DNA of 64,000 nt, taken from the NCBI GenBank assembly GCA_001599755.1, contig BCHX01000002.1:3826330-3890329 (forward strand), given 5' to 3'. The position numbers and the translations under genes were made by a program. Below the pieces are notes generated by a model. That model worked only from the letters and a program-made list of their open reading frames with translations. It ran no database searches and was not told the DNA's origin. This stretch comes from Gliomastix tumulicola (taxonomy: Eukaryota > Ascomycota > Sordariomycetes > Hypocreales > Bionectriaceae). Positions within the stretch are counted from its first letter, which is position 1, and each line of letters opens with the position of its first letter. This document shows positions 10,260 through 21,632 of this stretch, one piece after another.

Positions 10260-11795
10260 GGTGCTGCTGCTGTGTTGGTGTTGTGTTCTGGAATTCGGAG
10301 CGCTCAGAAAAGAAGCTTTTAAGCTCGAGTCGTGGTCTCAGACCCAGGAGGGCCGAGAGAGTTGGGAGGAATGCGGCAAACGGGAATGCGGGAGCCAGCG
10401 AGGGGCGGTGAAAATCAACGCTTGCTGCTTGCTGCTGGCTGGAATGCAACGCAGTGGGTTTGCCTGCTGTACCCGATACGAGCGGATGAATGCCCAATGC
10501 AGGTCGTTAAAAATCGTGGAAAAAACGAGGCGTCGTGGTACAAGAGAGCAAACTCGTCATAGAAAGCAATGAGAGAGAGAGAGGCAAGAGGGAGAAAAAG
10601 GTTCAGGACGTAACGGGTGGTGGGCGGCGGATGCGCAAACCTTTAATGTGGTGGTTGGAGCCATCCCCAACCTCCCACTTACACCTTGTTTTCACCAGCC
10701 TCTCAGTTTCACGAAACAAATCGTCACTGGCGCCCGGCTCATCCCTGCACCCTGACCCAATCGGGCTCGTACTTTTTACAACGGCCCCTTGAAAATTTTA
10801 ATTAGCAGGAGAAAGCTCGTTTACATGTTTGTTTTTTTGTGCACTGTGGTGACGCTGTTCAATTGTGCCCTCGAGCTTCATTTTGTACGAGTACTGTACT
10901 CTCAGGCTGTTGGCGGCCGAAGGAAGCGGGCTTTCTGTGGTGGGGTTGACGGAGCACCTTAGCAGGCACCTTAACTGAACTGCCAGCTCATCGGCCAAGG
11001 TCAGAGGCCCCCAAGACCTTCCAAATCAAAGGTCTCACCCGGATCGGGCCAGCTCTCTGGTCAGACACCTTGATTGATTGACCCGGCCATGAAGTCAATT
11101 ATTGGTTTTCGCCGGACATCCGCCCTTCCCCCCACCAGTCGGGTAGGATTTCTCACCATCCGATTGTCTGCCTGGGGGCCGTCGGTTCAGGTGAGCTCTG
11201 GACGGAGAAACTGTATGACAGCACGCCCGAGACACCGTAGTTGCCAGCTCAGCATACATAGCCCTGTGTTGTCCTGCTGCAAGCACCGACCGCCTGATCG
11301 TACACTTCACCGTACTCGCACATGCCCTGTGCGATGCCACACTCTAGTGTCCGGGTATCCTGCATCATCAATGCAAGGAACTCGATGCATCGTCGGGCAA
11401 TCCATCTCCGCCCGTGGGAGTTGGCTGCCTCTGATTGGATGGGGCCGCCCGCGATCTGTGCTAGCCCAAACTTGAAAAGAGGTGGCTGGGCGTTCTGGAA
11501 GCCCCACTGTTAAAAGGCCTCTGAGTGGGCGGAGCTATCTCGGAGCTTTCTCGGTTGCAAGCCACAGCTTCCCCATCTCTCGCTGTGGCTCATGCAGAGC
11601 TCCAGCCACAGTTCGTGCCAACTGCGCGTGGGTCATGGAGCAAGCTGCAGAGCGACATTACCTTACATCACCGGAGGAACTGGCAACCTCCTGGGAGTTA
11701 CTGTACTTACCAGCCATCAGCTCACGAAGCAACGCTCCTTCCTCCACAATCTTTTCTCCCCAGAATCCTCATCGCACACGCGACCCCTTCTCGCC
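10260..11795. promoter_or_regulatory. Divergent upstream region of the sensor-like gene and VMA13
   Basis: There are 1.5 kb with no supported gene. Immediately upstream of the sensor gene start are several CAACACC-type bases and an A/G-rich tract around 10565-10605. Upstream of VMA13 are TC-rich sequences (11730-11795) that look like a fungal start region. The open frames here are short and compositionally non-coding. Confidence 0.4.
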
Positions 11796-13460
11796 ATGTC
11801 GCTCGATCCGCCGACCTATCTGGCGTCGCTGCAGAGCAACATTCGTCAGCGACCCATCCCCTGGGACGGCGCCGTCCGCGCAGGCACCCTGACCAACGAG
11901 AACTACGACAAGATCCGCGCCGTCGACAAGGCCAAGAAGCCGGAAGATAGGAAGAAGGCTGTCGATAGCGATGTGGAGGGTTACCGTTTGCTCTTCGTGG
12001 GCGGCCCCGGGAAACCGAGCGTGCTCGAGTCGGCGGCGCAGCATCCGAATGTCATCCAGTACATCCTAGTCCTGCTCTCTGATCTGCTCGATGGTAAGTG
12101 CCTTGCATATTCCGGTGACTGGGAAGGTGCTGCTGGGTGCCTTTGTCATGTTTCCATGCCCAACCCTAGAGTTCATTTATCTCCCTCGTTTGCAAGCTTG
12201 CATGCCATGCCCTCATCCTACGTTATTCAATTGCCGTTGTAACCTAGTCCTAATATATTCTTCTCTTCCTAGATGTTCCGTCCCTCGCAAAAGCGCTGTT
12301 CAAGAGCACAGAGCCGTACCGACATTTCTTACCCCTTCTCAGCTTCCAAAATACCGAGGACCCGATTCCCTTGCTCACCTCGCACGCCCTGACCACCCTC
12401 ATGTCGACCGCACGCGACGAGTCCCAGGCGACGCTCAACGCCCTCCCCACGATCCTCAAGTACCTGTCCGGCCTGGCCAAGAGTAGCGACGGCGGCCTGC
12501 AGGATATCGCCGTGCAGGAGTACTCGTCGCTGCTCTTCGGCCGCGTCTCGAGGGAGCAGTTCTGGGAGCAGCGCAGCGAGACGCTGGCCCCGCTGGTCAA
12601 GATTCTCCAGACGGCGGCGGGCATTGGGAGCGAGGGCAGCTCCTCGGCGAGCCTCTGGAGTGGCAATGTCAGCGTGCGGAGCGAGGGCTCGCTGAGTGGT
12701 GGCGTGGGGCTGCAGCTTCTGTACCACGTCCTGCTCGTCATCTGGCAAATCAGCTTCGAGGCCGAGAGCATTGGCGATGAGCTCAATGAGTGAGTTACAG
12801 ATCGCCAACGAGAGGGATGCGCCGAAGAGCGATCGGCTAACCAGGTCTAGTGAATACGATATTGTGCTGCTTTACACGCACCTGCTACGACTATCGCCCA
12901 AGGAGAAGACGACCCGCTTGATCCTCTCGACTCTCTACAACCTGCTCGAGAAGAACCAGAGGTCCCTGCTCCCCACAGCCGTCCTCGCCCGCCTCCCCAG
13001 CGTGCTGGACAACCTGGGCAGCCGCCACCTGACCGATCCCGACCTTCTGGAGGACCTGGAGGCGCTCAAGGAGATGCTGGAGGAGTACACGAAGACCAAG
13101 ACTACCTTTGACGAGTACGTCGCCGAGGTGCAGTCCGGCCATCTACGGTGGTCGCCTCCCCACCGCAGCACCGTCTTCTGGGCAGAGAACGCACGAAAGA
13201 TCCTGGACCACGAGAACGGCGAGATCCCCCGGAAGCTCGCCCAGATCCTCAGCCAGCCGTGGGAGAACGACAAGCAGGTGCTGGCGATTGCCTGCAGCGA
13301 TGTTGGAAACCTGGTCAAGGAGGTGCCGGAGAGGCGCCACCAGCTGGAGAAGATCGGGCTCAAGCGAAGAGTCATGGAGCTGATGGCGTCCGACGACGAG
13401 AACGTGCGATGGGAGAGTCTGCGGGCTTTGGGCGGCTGGCTCAAGTACAGTTTCGAGTGA
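11796..13460 (+). CDS. VMA13: V-type proton ATPase subunit H
   Basis: Subunit H is the regulatory subunit of the V1 sector. It is needed for ATP-driven proton pumping into vacuoles and for silencing free V1. The exons are 11796-12093, 12273-12789 and 12851-13460, with GT-AG introns of 179 and 61 nt; the protein is 474 aa, matching the family length (about 450-480). The sequence is helical armadillo-like throughout. The C-terminal domain segments STVFWAENARKI, LKRRVMELMASDDENVRWESL and ALGGWLKY are strongly characteristic. The first junction restores LLDDVPSL and the second restores DELNDEYDIVLL. The start MSLDPPTYLASL is the first ATG after a CT-rich leader. Confidence 0.95.
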
Positions 13461-13976
13461 TGCGGCTTGTCACGGGCACTTTGATATGTATGAATGAGTT
13501 GAGCGCTAGACGTACTAGACGACGTGGGGTGGACTGTGAGCAAGGGTTCAGACGAGAGAAGGCCAGCTTTCAGACAGCTGGCGTAGTCCTCTCGAGCGGG
13601 CATATAGAGAGTGTGCAGCAGGCCTCGAGTTGCTGTTTTTCAGGACATGTTGGGTTTCCATTACTGTATCGATTGTTCTGTTCCTCAAATACACTGAACA
13701 AAATAGGAAATTATTGCCAGCAAGCGTAACTCTGTGGGGAAGAAATTGTAAAGATGCCGAAAATCGGTCTCTTTAGCAGAGCAGCGGCTACTATCCGTGG
13801 CCAACCGAGCCCCACCATAGCTCGCTATCTCAGTCCACCGTCTTCCTCCCTCGCCTGAGATTCGTCTTCTTCTCATCGACAACCACACATTCAGGGTTCA
13901 TGGTTTTGTCAATTGAAGGCATCTCTCATCCCGCCAATACCAAATCCATCCCCCTCGACCCCAATTGACTCCTAGG
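13461..13976. other. Intergenic region between VMA13 and the T-protein gene
   Basis: This holds the VMA13 3' UTR and the GCV1 promoter/leader in 516 bp. No other feature was seen. Confidence 0.5.
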
Positions 13977-15314
13977 ATGCGTGGCTCGTCCGTGACCGCC
14001 GCCCGAGCGGTGTCTCGGCTCGGACGCCGGGTGTCAACCAACCCCTCGGCATCCCTCCTCCTCCGTCAGACTCGCGGCTGCGGCGCCATCCGCTGCGCTT
14101 CAGGCTCTGCCGCCCCCGCCGAGGAGCTCAAGAAGACGCCCCTGTACGACTTCCACATCGCCAATGGCGGCAAGATGGTCCCCTTTGCCGGCCACCACAT
14201 GCCCGTCCAGTACGCGGGCCTCGCCCTCGCCCAGTCGCACCAGTTCACCCGCGCCAGCGCCTCGCTGTTCGACGTCAGCCACATGGTGCAGCACCGCTTC
14301 AAGGGGCCCGACGCGGCGGCCTTCCTGGAGAAGGTCACGCCGTCGTCGTGGGCTAGCCTCGAGAACATGCAGAGCAAGCTGACGACCTTCCTTTGGCCCG
14401 GGACGGGAGGCATCGTGGACGACACGGTGGTGACGAGGATCGGCGAGGACGAGTACTATGTCGTCACCAACGGCGCGTGCTTTGAGAAGGACACCAAGTA
14501 CATCGACGAGGAGCTCGGCCGCTTCGGCGGGAACCTGGAGTGGAAGCGCCTGGACGGGTCTGGACTCATCGCGCTACAGGGCCCCAAGAGCGCGGAGATC
14601 CTGAAGAAGGTGCTGGCCACGGACGTCGATCTGAGCAACATCTACTTCGGCACGTCCTTCTGGGCGGACCTGAAGCTGCCCGACGGCAGCAAGTCGCACC
14701 CGGTCCTCATCAGCAGGGCCGGCTACACGGGCGAGGACGGCTTCGAGCTGTCGTTCCAGGGCCACCTGTACCCCGCCCTCGAGACGACCACACCCGCCAC
14801 ACAGGCCATTCTGGAAGCTGGCGGCGCCGAGACGGTCAAGCTGGCCGGTCTCGGTGCCCGCGACTCCCTGCGTCTCGAGGCGGGCATGTGTCTCTACGGC
14901 CACGACCTCGACGACACGACCACCCCCGTCGAGGGCGCCCTCGCCTGGATCATCCCGCCCGAGCGCCGCAAGACGGGCGGCTTCCACGGTGCCGAGGTCA
15001 TCCTCCCGCAGCTGACGCCCAAGAGCAAGGGCGGCGCGGGTGTGAGCCGACGCCGCATTGGTCTCGTTGTCGACGGTGCTCCTGCACGTGAGGGCGCCGA
15101 GATCCAGAAGGACGGAGAGAAGGTCGGCGTCGTTACCAGCGGCTCGCCGAGCCCGACGCTGGGCAAGAACATCGCGATGGGGTACATCAAGGACGGGCTG
15201 CACAAGAGCGGGACCGAGGTCGACGTCGTCGTGCGGGGGAAGAAGAGGAAGGGTGTCGTCACCAAGATGCCCTTTGTCCCGACAAACCTAGTGAGGAAAC
15301 TCGCCTCGGCATAA
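13977..15314 (+). CDS. GCV1: Aminomethyltransferase, mitochondrial (glycine cleavage T-protein)
   Basis: The T-protein transfers the methylene group from the aminomethyl-lipoyl H-protein to tetrahydrofolate, releasing ammonia, in the mitochondrial glycine cleavage system. It is a single exon of 445 aa. I place the start at 13977, the first in-frame ATG. Residues 1-45 are rich in Arg, Ser and Ala with no acidic residues (RAVSRLGRRVST), a typical mitochondrial presequence. The mature part begins near KKTPLYDFHIANGGKMVPFA, followed by SLFDVSHM, the folate-binding region around RAGYTGEDGFE, and DSLRLEAGMCLYG. The C-terminal barrel domain has VGVVTSGSPSPTLGKNIAMGY. All are family signatures. Nothing is missing. 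Confidence 0.96.
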   Translation: MRGSSVTAARAVSRLGRRVSTNPSASLLLRQTRGCGAIRCASGSAAPAEELKKTPLYDFHIANGGKMVPFAGHHMPVQYAGLALAQSHQFTRASASLFDVSHMVQHRFKGPDAAAFLEKVTPSSWASLENMQSKLTTFLWPGTGGIVDDTVVTRIGEDEYYVVTNGACFEKDTKYIDEELGRFGGNLEWKRLDGSGLIALQGPKSAEILKKVLATDVDLSNIYFGTSFWADLKLPDGSKSHPVLISRAGYTGEDGFELSFQGHLYPALETTTPATQAILEAGGAETVKLAGLGARDSLRLEAGMCLYGHDLDDTTTPVEGALAWIIPPERRKTGGFHGAEVILPQLTPKSKGGAGVSRRRIGLVVDGAPAREGAEIQKDGEKVGVVTSGSPSPTLGKNIAMGYIKDGLHKSGTEVDVVVRGKKRKGVVTKMPFVPTNLVRKLASA

Positions 15315-15618
15315 GGGCGATCCAGTGGGATTTTAGGAGAGGTTTTTTTTTACAGTATTTACGTATATATGCACTTCAACGTGTTTTGTCGAAAAGGGTT
15401 CAACCAGAATTGAGGTCGAGTTGCTAGAGGACATAGAGCAAAATATCATGAGATTGCTCGTACTATCTAGGTCTCTGTAGAGAATAGGCGGATCATAGCC
15501 GAGGCCGCCAGAATAAAACAAATCGAGCGCCACTCTTTCGATCTTAAGTCCTGCCTTCGGTATACCGACAGCTCTATATTGCTCACCTAGAGAATCGTCA
15601 AGAGCCGCCGAGTAAGCC
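15315..15618. other. Convergent 3' region
   Basis: This is a 304-bp gap between the T-protein stop and the stop of the next minus-strand gene. It contains a T-rich run just after the T-protein stop (about 15342-15350) and nothing else of note. Confidence 0.6.
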
Positions 15619-16867
15619 TCACACTGGGCCCAGCCCGGCTGCCTGCCCTAGCAGCCCCAGAGCACCTCCTCCCAAGGCACCTCCTCCGGAGACGTCGCCT
15701 CCTGGCATGGACGTCACCTCTATCTGCGGCTGGTACGGCTGGTCCTCCATCTTGTTGCTGAAGTCCATCCCTTGAGGAATCTGCGCGCCATACAATGGGG
15801 CACCTTCGTGGAAGAGCGGCGGGCCCATATCACTGGCATCAAAGGTATCGGGATCAAACGTGTCGGTCGACCACGGGATGAAGGCCTTGTCGATCTCCTT
15901 CTCGGTCGTGTACGTCCACGCCTGGGGAATCACGTCACGCGGCTCACCACCGAGCCCCATGAACGCCCACTCCGGGTACTCCTCGTACCGCAGATTCTCC
16001 CAGTCGTACTTGTGGTAGATGATCTCGTCCGGGAACTTGTACCAGAAGACGCGACGGTAGCGCTCGGCCTCCCAGGGGCACACCTCGAGGTGCCGCACGA
16101 TCATGCCCGAGATGCGGCCCGTGATCTGGTCCTCGAGGTTGAAGCACGAGGCATTGTGCCTCGGCGGGATGACGCCGTGCGCGAGGACCGTGTCGGGCGC
16201 GCAGGCGAAGTCGTGCACGCCGCTGCCGTTGGTGCCCTGCCGGGGCCCGCCGAAGAACTCGACACGGGGGCCCTTCCTGTCGACGTCGTCGAAGATGTCG
16301 TCGCGGTCCGTCAGCGCCACGCGGCCCTTGGGCGCGTGCTCGGAGTTGTAGACGGCCTCGAGGAGGACGCTCTTGGGGGCGTCGGTCATGGCCCAGCAGT
16401 AGCCGTCACAGTTGATGGCGCCCTTTTGTTCTGCGTTGCCCTCGCAGTCAGGATCATCGTACAGCGTGACAATGACATCCCCTGGAGTCGGCTTCCTGTC
16501 AGCAATCTTATCCTTCTACTGTTTATCTTAGTCCTTTCTTTCGTGTTCGCTTGTACGTACAATAGACAGCCTTCGGCGCAAACTCCCTGTCCATCTGCCA
16601 CGGATTCTCCGGCCTGTTCTGCAGGGTATGCAGGAGCCCGTAGCTCTTGCCCAGGCGTACCCTCTCCTCCTCCAGCTGCTTCTTCATCTTGTCCCTCTCG
16701 ACGCGCGCGGGGTTGATGTGCGTCTGCTGGTGGTAGAGCAGGCCGGCCCAGCGACTGGCCACCTTGTTCAGGTCCTTGGCGTGCTCGTGCGGTGTCTGGG
16801 CGTCCTTGAAGCTCTGGGCGACCATGGGGATCAGCATCGGTATGTCGTACAGCGGGTCAGGAAGCAT
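15619..16867 (-). CDS. Uncharacterised protein with Cys-containing C-terminal half
   Basis: Two exons (16557-16867 and 15619-16495) with the intron 16496-16556 give 395 aa. The donor I chose is the second of two adjacent GTAC sites, because only it joins AVYCT to KPTPGDVIVTLYDD in frame. Residues 1-105 are predicted helical, with KMKKQLEEERVRLGK coil-like, and no signal peptide is evident. The second half carries seven cysteines within about 100 residues (DPDCEG, INCDGYCWAM, DFACAPD, NASCFNL, LEVCPWE), a pattern I associate with disulphide-stabilised secreted fungal domains. The tail is Gly-rich. I do not recognise the family. The missing signal peptide is odd for such a domain; either the N-terminus is misjudged or the cysteines serve another purpose. 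No function is assigned. Confidence 0.7.
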
Positions 16868-18822
16868 GGCCGGCTTTTTGCGTCGCGGGCTTACGAGCCG
16901 CGTTCCAGGTTTTTTTTTTAATTCACGTAAAGAGGGATGGATGATGGGATTTCAGGAAGTTGGGAGATGGAGACTGTTCCAGTCACTGCGTTTTCCAAGG
17001 TTACCTTTTTTCTATGCGTGGGATTTATCCCCTTGAATACGGAAGAGATGGTTGGATGGTCCCCAGCCTTGCGAGTTTTCCGATCATAGCGAAACGAAGG
17101 ACAATGTCACGGGGGCGGGCGGTGGCTGAAGAGTATATATGTGGCCGACTTTAACCATGGGAAACCGTCACTAGAAGAGCGTGCGGCCTCCCTCAAACGA
17201 ACGGCTGTCATTTTCTCTGGCAACATGAGGACCCCGTAGCCTTACACCATGGGAGCGAAGAGACTGCTCAGCTATGTGTGATTGGAAGACCTCGTCAGTT
17301 GCGTTGTTGGAGAAAAGAGAAGAGAGTCCGTCGTCGAATTTTCCCCCACGCAAATTTGTTCGTAGTTGGTGATGACTAAGATTCCTGGGCTGGGAACTTC
17401 CAGTAATTGAATAATCCTACCCTACACTTTGGACCTCGCGTGACCAGGGTCTTGAGAGCGCTCTGCTGACCTCTCCTGATCGATGATGTGGTGAGACATT
17501 TGAGGCAAGTGGTCAAGTGATGAATGTTACAGTGCAATGCGGCGCCCGGTATGCCCACTGCTCGGTTGGTTTGGTTTACTAGGCTGACAGCTGGTATTCT
17601 GCTCTCAACTCAGTTCACGACAGTGTCAGGCATCTTCCTCAGGAACACACACAAATATTGACATCTCCTAATTACCGTCACTAATATTCATGTGTAAAGG
17701 CCCATCAAGGTTCTGCCCGCTGGGGCACCGTCGTATCGAACAAAGACATCCGTAATGGTGACCTGAACTTGTGCATGCTGATGAGAATGCGAAAGTGGTC
17801 GTGTGAGGTCTGTGGCGTCCCACCAGGCGGCCAGCGTCCGGACGTTCAGCGGTGCTGCGTCGACGAATCAGAGGCTCCACGTGTAAGGCTCCGAGTCCAA
17901 GATTGGCTACAGGCCCAGGGACGAGCTAGCACCAACTTACTCGGTCCCCCACACATGTGAGCATCAAGTGGAAGAATGTGGTAGCTGCTCGGGGCGGGAG
18001 CCTGGCTGAGTCGAAGGTTAGGAGCTGGATATAAGTATGCGGGCATGGAAGCTATGAATTGCTGCATCCATCCAGATCACTCCTTTTTTGCCGTCTTATT
18101 CTTCCAATTCGCTGGCCCGATATTGCAGGCAGGTACCCGGAAAGTCTCTGCAAAGTTTAACGTTAGAAACGGAAGGCGCCCCACACAACCAACCACTGCA
18201 GCCCGCTGCTCCGGATTCTCCAGGGGGTCTAACAGCGCCTGGGAGCAGTGCCTGCACACCCGCCACACACCGTCCGAAGTGGCACATCAAGGGACTCAGC
18301 AGCGTCGTCATTGGGAAGGAGCACCCCTGTCAGGAACCCTAAAAAGATCACCATCGATTTGCTGGACGTCCCTGATTGGTCCGTTGCTTCAGAGTCAGTG
18401 CCTGGACACACGTCAGAACCCGTGGCAGTCTGTCGCTTCTGGAAGTTTTCGCTGATTGATTTTTCCCTCGACAGGCAGGATTTCATTCAACGTCGCACAA
18501 CGTCTTCAGCTTCCTTTTTTTTGACGTCTTGTCAGCCTCAATTTCCATCGTCGACACTTGCGTCATCCATATCGCCCTTTACCGATTCTCATATCCTTCA
18601 ACCGCTTCTTACGCCCCCAATCCTACGCCTCTTCACTTCCTCGAGGACGAATACTCATTGGGCATCTACCACCTCACACACATAAATTGCAGCCGCTGCG
18701 CGTCGCTGCACCCAACATCATTTTCTGTCCTGGTCTCAACCTGACCAATACCGCCCGACGGGCCATGTTATCCATCGATTCATAAAACACATCTGGCCTG
18801 CCAGGCCATCTCGATACCCGAT
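16868..18822. promoter_or_regulatory. Divergent intergenic region upstream of endopolyphosphatase
   Basis: There are 1.95 kb without a supported gene. A T-tract lies at 16911-16919. Open frames here are short and mutually overlapping, with no recognisable product. The 300 bp before the endopolyphosphatase start are CT-rich, as in a fungal promoter and leader. No RNA or repeat was identified. Confidence 0.4.
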
Positions 18823-21147
18823 ATGGCACCCCCCGGTCTCTGGTCACAGCTTTTGCTGCTGCAATTGAGTCGCATTGTGGCTGCGACACCAATTCAGGAC
18901 GTGCAGCAGCATGTCCTCGGACCGCTGGATGGGCACCCGCATCGGCCGCAGCAGCAGCAGCCCATGCATCCACTGCAACCACACGGTCGAAAATTGCAAG
19001 GCAGGTTCCTGCATATCACAGGTACGTCAATGGTTAATGGTGGGGTTCAGACACCTGCAGATGCGAGATGGTGGTGGGATGGATGGTGACATTTACCCGC
19101 CCCCTTCCCTCCTCTTCAGCGATACCACGCTAGGGGCAAATGCTCATGTGAGGTAGATTTCCATCCCGACCAGTTCTACAAAACCCATTCTTCGACGGAA
19201 GAGGGCATCGCATGCCATCGCGGTGACGGCCTCGCGGGCACATACGGCGCAGAGCTCACCGATTGCGACTCGCCCTTTTCCCTTGTCAACGCCACATTCG
19301 ACTGGATCGATAAGCATCTGAAGGACGAGATTGATTTCGTTGTGTGGACGGGCGACACGGCAAGGCACGACAGCGACGAGCAGCGGCCCCGAAATTCCGA
19401 AGAGGTGCTGAACACGAATCGCATGGTCGCCGGCAAGTTCGTCGACACCTTCTCCAAGCATGGCCAGCTCACAGTGCCCATTGTGCCTACCTTCGGCAAC
19501 AACGACTTCTTGCCTCACAACATCTTTTACCCCGGGCCGAACAAATGGTTGAAAGCTTATGCCAACATCTGGAAGCGATTCATCCCTGAGGCGCAACGAC
19601 ACTCGTTCGAGTTCGGTGGCTGGTTCTGGGTCGAAGTTGTCCCGAACCACTTGGCTGTCTTCAGCCTGAACACCATGTACTTCTTTGATCGCAATGCTGG
19701 AGTGGACGGATGCGCCGAGCCTTCTGAGCCCGGCTTCGCTCATATGGAGTGGCTGCGGATTCAGCTTCAGCTTCTCCGCGACCGTGGAATGAAGGCCATT
19801 CTCATCGGCCACGTGCCTCCTGCGCGGACCATGAGCAAGCAGAATTGGGATGAGACTTGCTGGCAGAAGTACACGCTGTGGCTTAAGCAGTACCGAGATG
19901 TCGTTACTGGGTCTTTATATGGTCATATGAACATCGACCACTTTACCCTTCAGGACACCAAAGACATCGATATTGCCCTCGGCGTGGACGAGAACCAAAG
20001 ACGCGGGGCTTTATCTCTGGAAAGCGAGGACGATATCGATGAAGAACTCTCGATCACCTCGAAGGAAGACTACCTTCAGGAGTTGAGGGTGGAGTGGGCT
20101 GATCTGCCTGGAGGTGCGATCAAAGCCTTGTTCAACACGGCTAAGAAGCACAAGAACGGGAAGAAGAAGGGTGACAAGTTTAAGAAGATTGGTGGCAAGC
20201 ACGCCGAGCGATACCAAGTCTCCCTGATTAGCCCCAGTATCGTCCCCAACTACTTCCCGACGATCCGTATCTTTGAGTACAACATCACCGGCCTGGAGAA
20301 GTCGCCTGCTTGGACCGAATCGCTGGAGATGAAAGGGGTTCTCCCTTCTCTCCCAGAGCCGATCCATGAGTTCGAACAGGAGCTCCAGGACGAGATTGAG
20401 GCGTTCAAGAAGAAGAACAAGAAGAAGCACAAGAAGAAGAAGAAGAAGAAGCCTAAGAAGCCAAAGGACCCCAACCTCATCCTACCAAAGGATCCTCCCT
20501 CGGGCTCAACCCCAGGTCCGGCCTACTCCCCACAGCAGTTCACGCTCACTGGATACACCCAGTATTTCGCCAACTTGACCTACCTCAACAATGACATCAA
20601 GGACCCTGATTTCGAGGATAACGGATGGCGAGACGGCGACCACGCCGACGAGAAGCCGAAAAACAAGAAGCCCCAGCCTCGAGACTTCAATTTCGAGGTC
20701 GAGTACAGCACGTTCGATGACGGCAAGTTCAAGCTGAAGGACTTGACGGTCAGACATTATCTCAAGCTTGCCTATCGAATTGGCCGATTGACCCCTGGCA
20801 AGGGCAAGCAGAGTGGCCGATCCATCTTCGACCTCTGGGAGAGCCTTTTCGGCGAGGACGAAAGTCGTACGCCATTTTCAGACGAGGAGTTCGATGAAGA
20901 AGACTTCAGTGATGACGACGACGAAGTATATGGCAACGAAGACGACGACGGCGATGACTGGGAGGACGAAGACTTGGAGGCCGACTTTGGTTCCGAAGAG
21001 GACGTCTCCGGGGCCATGAAGGGCCACAAGAAGAAAGGAGGCAACAAGAAGGGCAACAACAAGCCCCGCACCAACAAGTCGTGGATTACGTTCCTCAGCC
21101 GGGCGTTCGTAAGCACCGTCCCCACGGACGACCTCGAGAAGATGTAA
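18823..21147 (+). CDS. PPN1: Endopolyphosphatase, vacuolar metallophosphoesterase
   Basis: This enzyme cleaves long inorganic polyphosphate chains in the vacuole. Exons 18823-19021 and 19157-21147 give 729 aa. The intron acceptor is the AG at 19155-19156; it restores LHITDFHPDQFY, the first metal-binding motif. Residues about 5-21 are a hydrophobic signal-anchor (type II topology in the family). Calcineurin-like motifs follow in order: DxH at 67-69, GD at 132-133 with RHD at 136-138, GNND at 180-183, GH at 284-285 and GHxNxDH at 322-328. All expected metal ligands are present. C-terminal to the catalytic domain are a Lys-rich tract (about 530-555) and later an Asp/Glu-rich tract (about 645-700). 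The gene converges on the Kelch gene. Confidence 0.95.
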
Positions 21148-21632
21148 CGATTGGATGAAGCAAACATGTCTTGGGATTTTTCTTTGTCTTTTGATGTCTA
21201 CGCTGGAATCACTCGTGGACTTCTTCACTGTGTCTCATATGCACATATACCCCCGTTCCCTAGAGAATGAGTTGTGTTCGTTCTAGCGTAGCTAGTTTGA
21301 GATTTGGGTTCCCATGAAGGCGTTCGGGATTCTTTTGGGAGCTACAACGACGTTGTCACGTTGAGAAGCTGGCGGATCATACTTAGCGAGCAAATGCTTG
21401 GTTATATTGGCACATTTTGGGTACTTGGTAGATAGAAAGCGTCTTGTATATACTGAACTGAAATATCTCGAGGCCCAGAAACGGAATCCTCCAGCTGAAT
21501 ATCCAAAAGAGAAACATTAAGGGGGTATCTATCAGCGAGTGTTTGTACATGGAACTAGTAAGTGTGCTGTCGTTTTCGTTTCAATGTCGTAGTTTTCATC
21601 ATCATGAAGAGGTTGCAATTTGGTCTTGCTTC
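21148..21632. other. Convergent 3' region
   Basis: This 485-bp gap lies between the endopolyphosphatase stop and the Kelch gene stop. No feature was seen beyond the presumed 3' UTRs. Confidence 0.6.

Noticed and set aside
10332..10792. Overlapping frames upstream of VMA13
   Set aside because: Mutually contradictory frames with no motif; consistent with promoter DNA.
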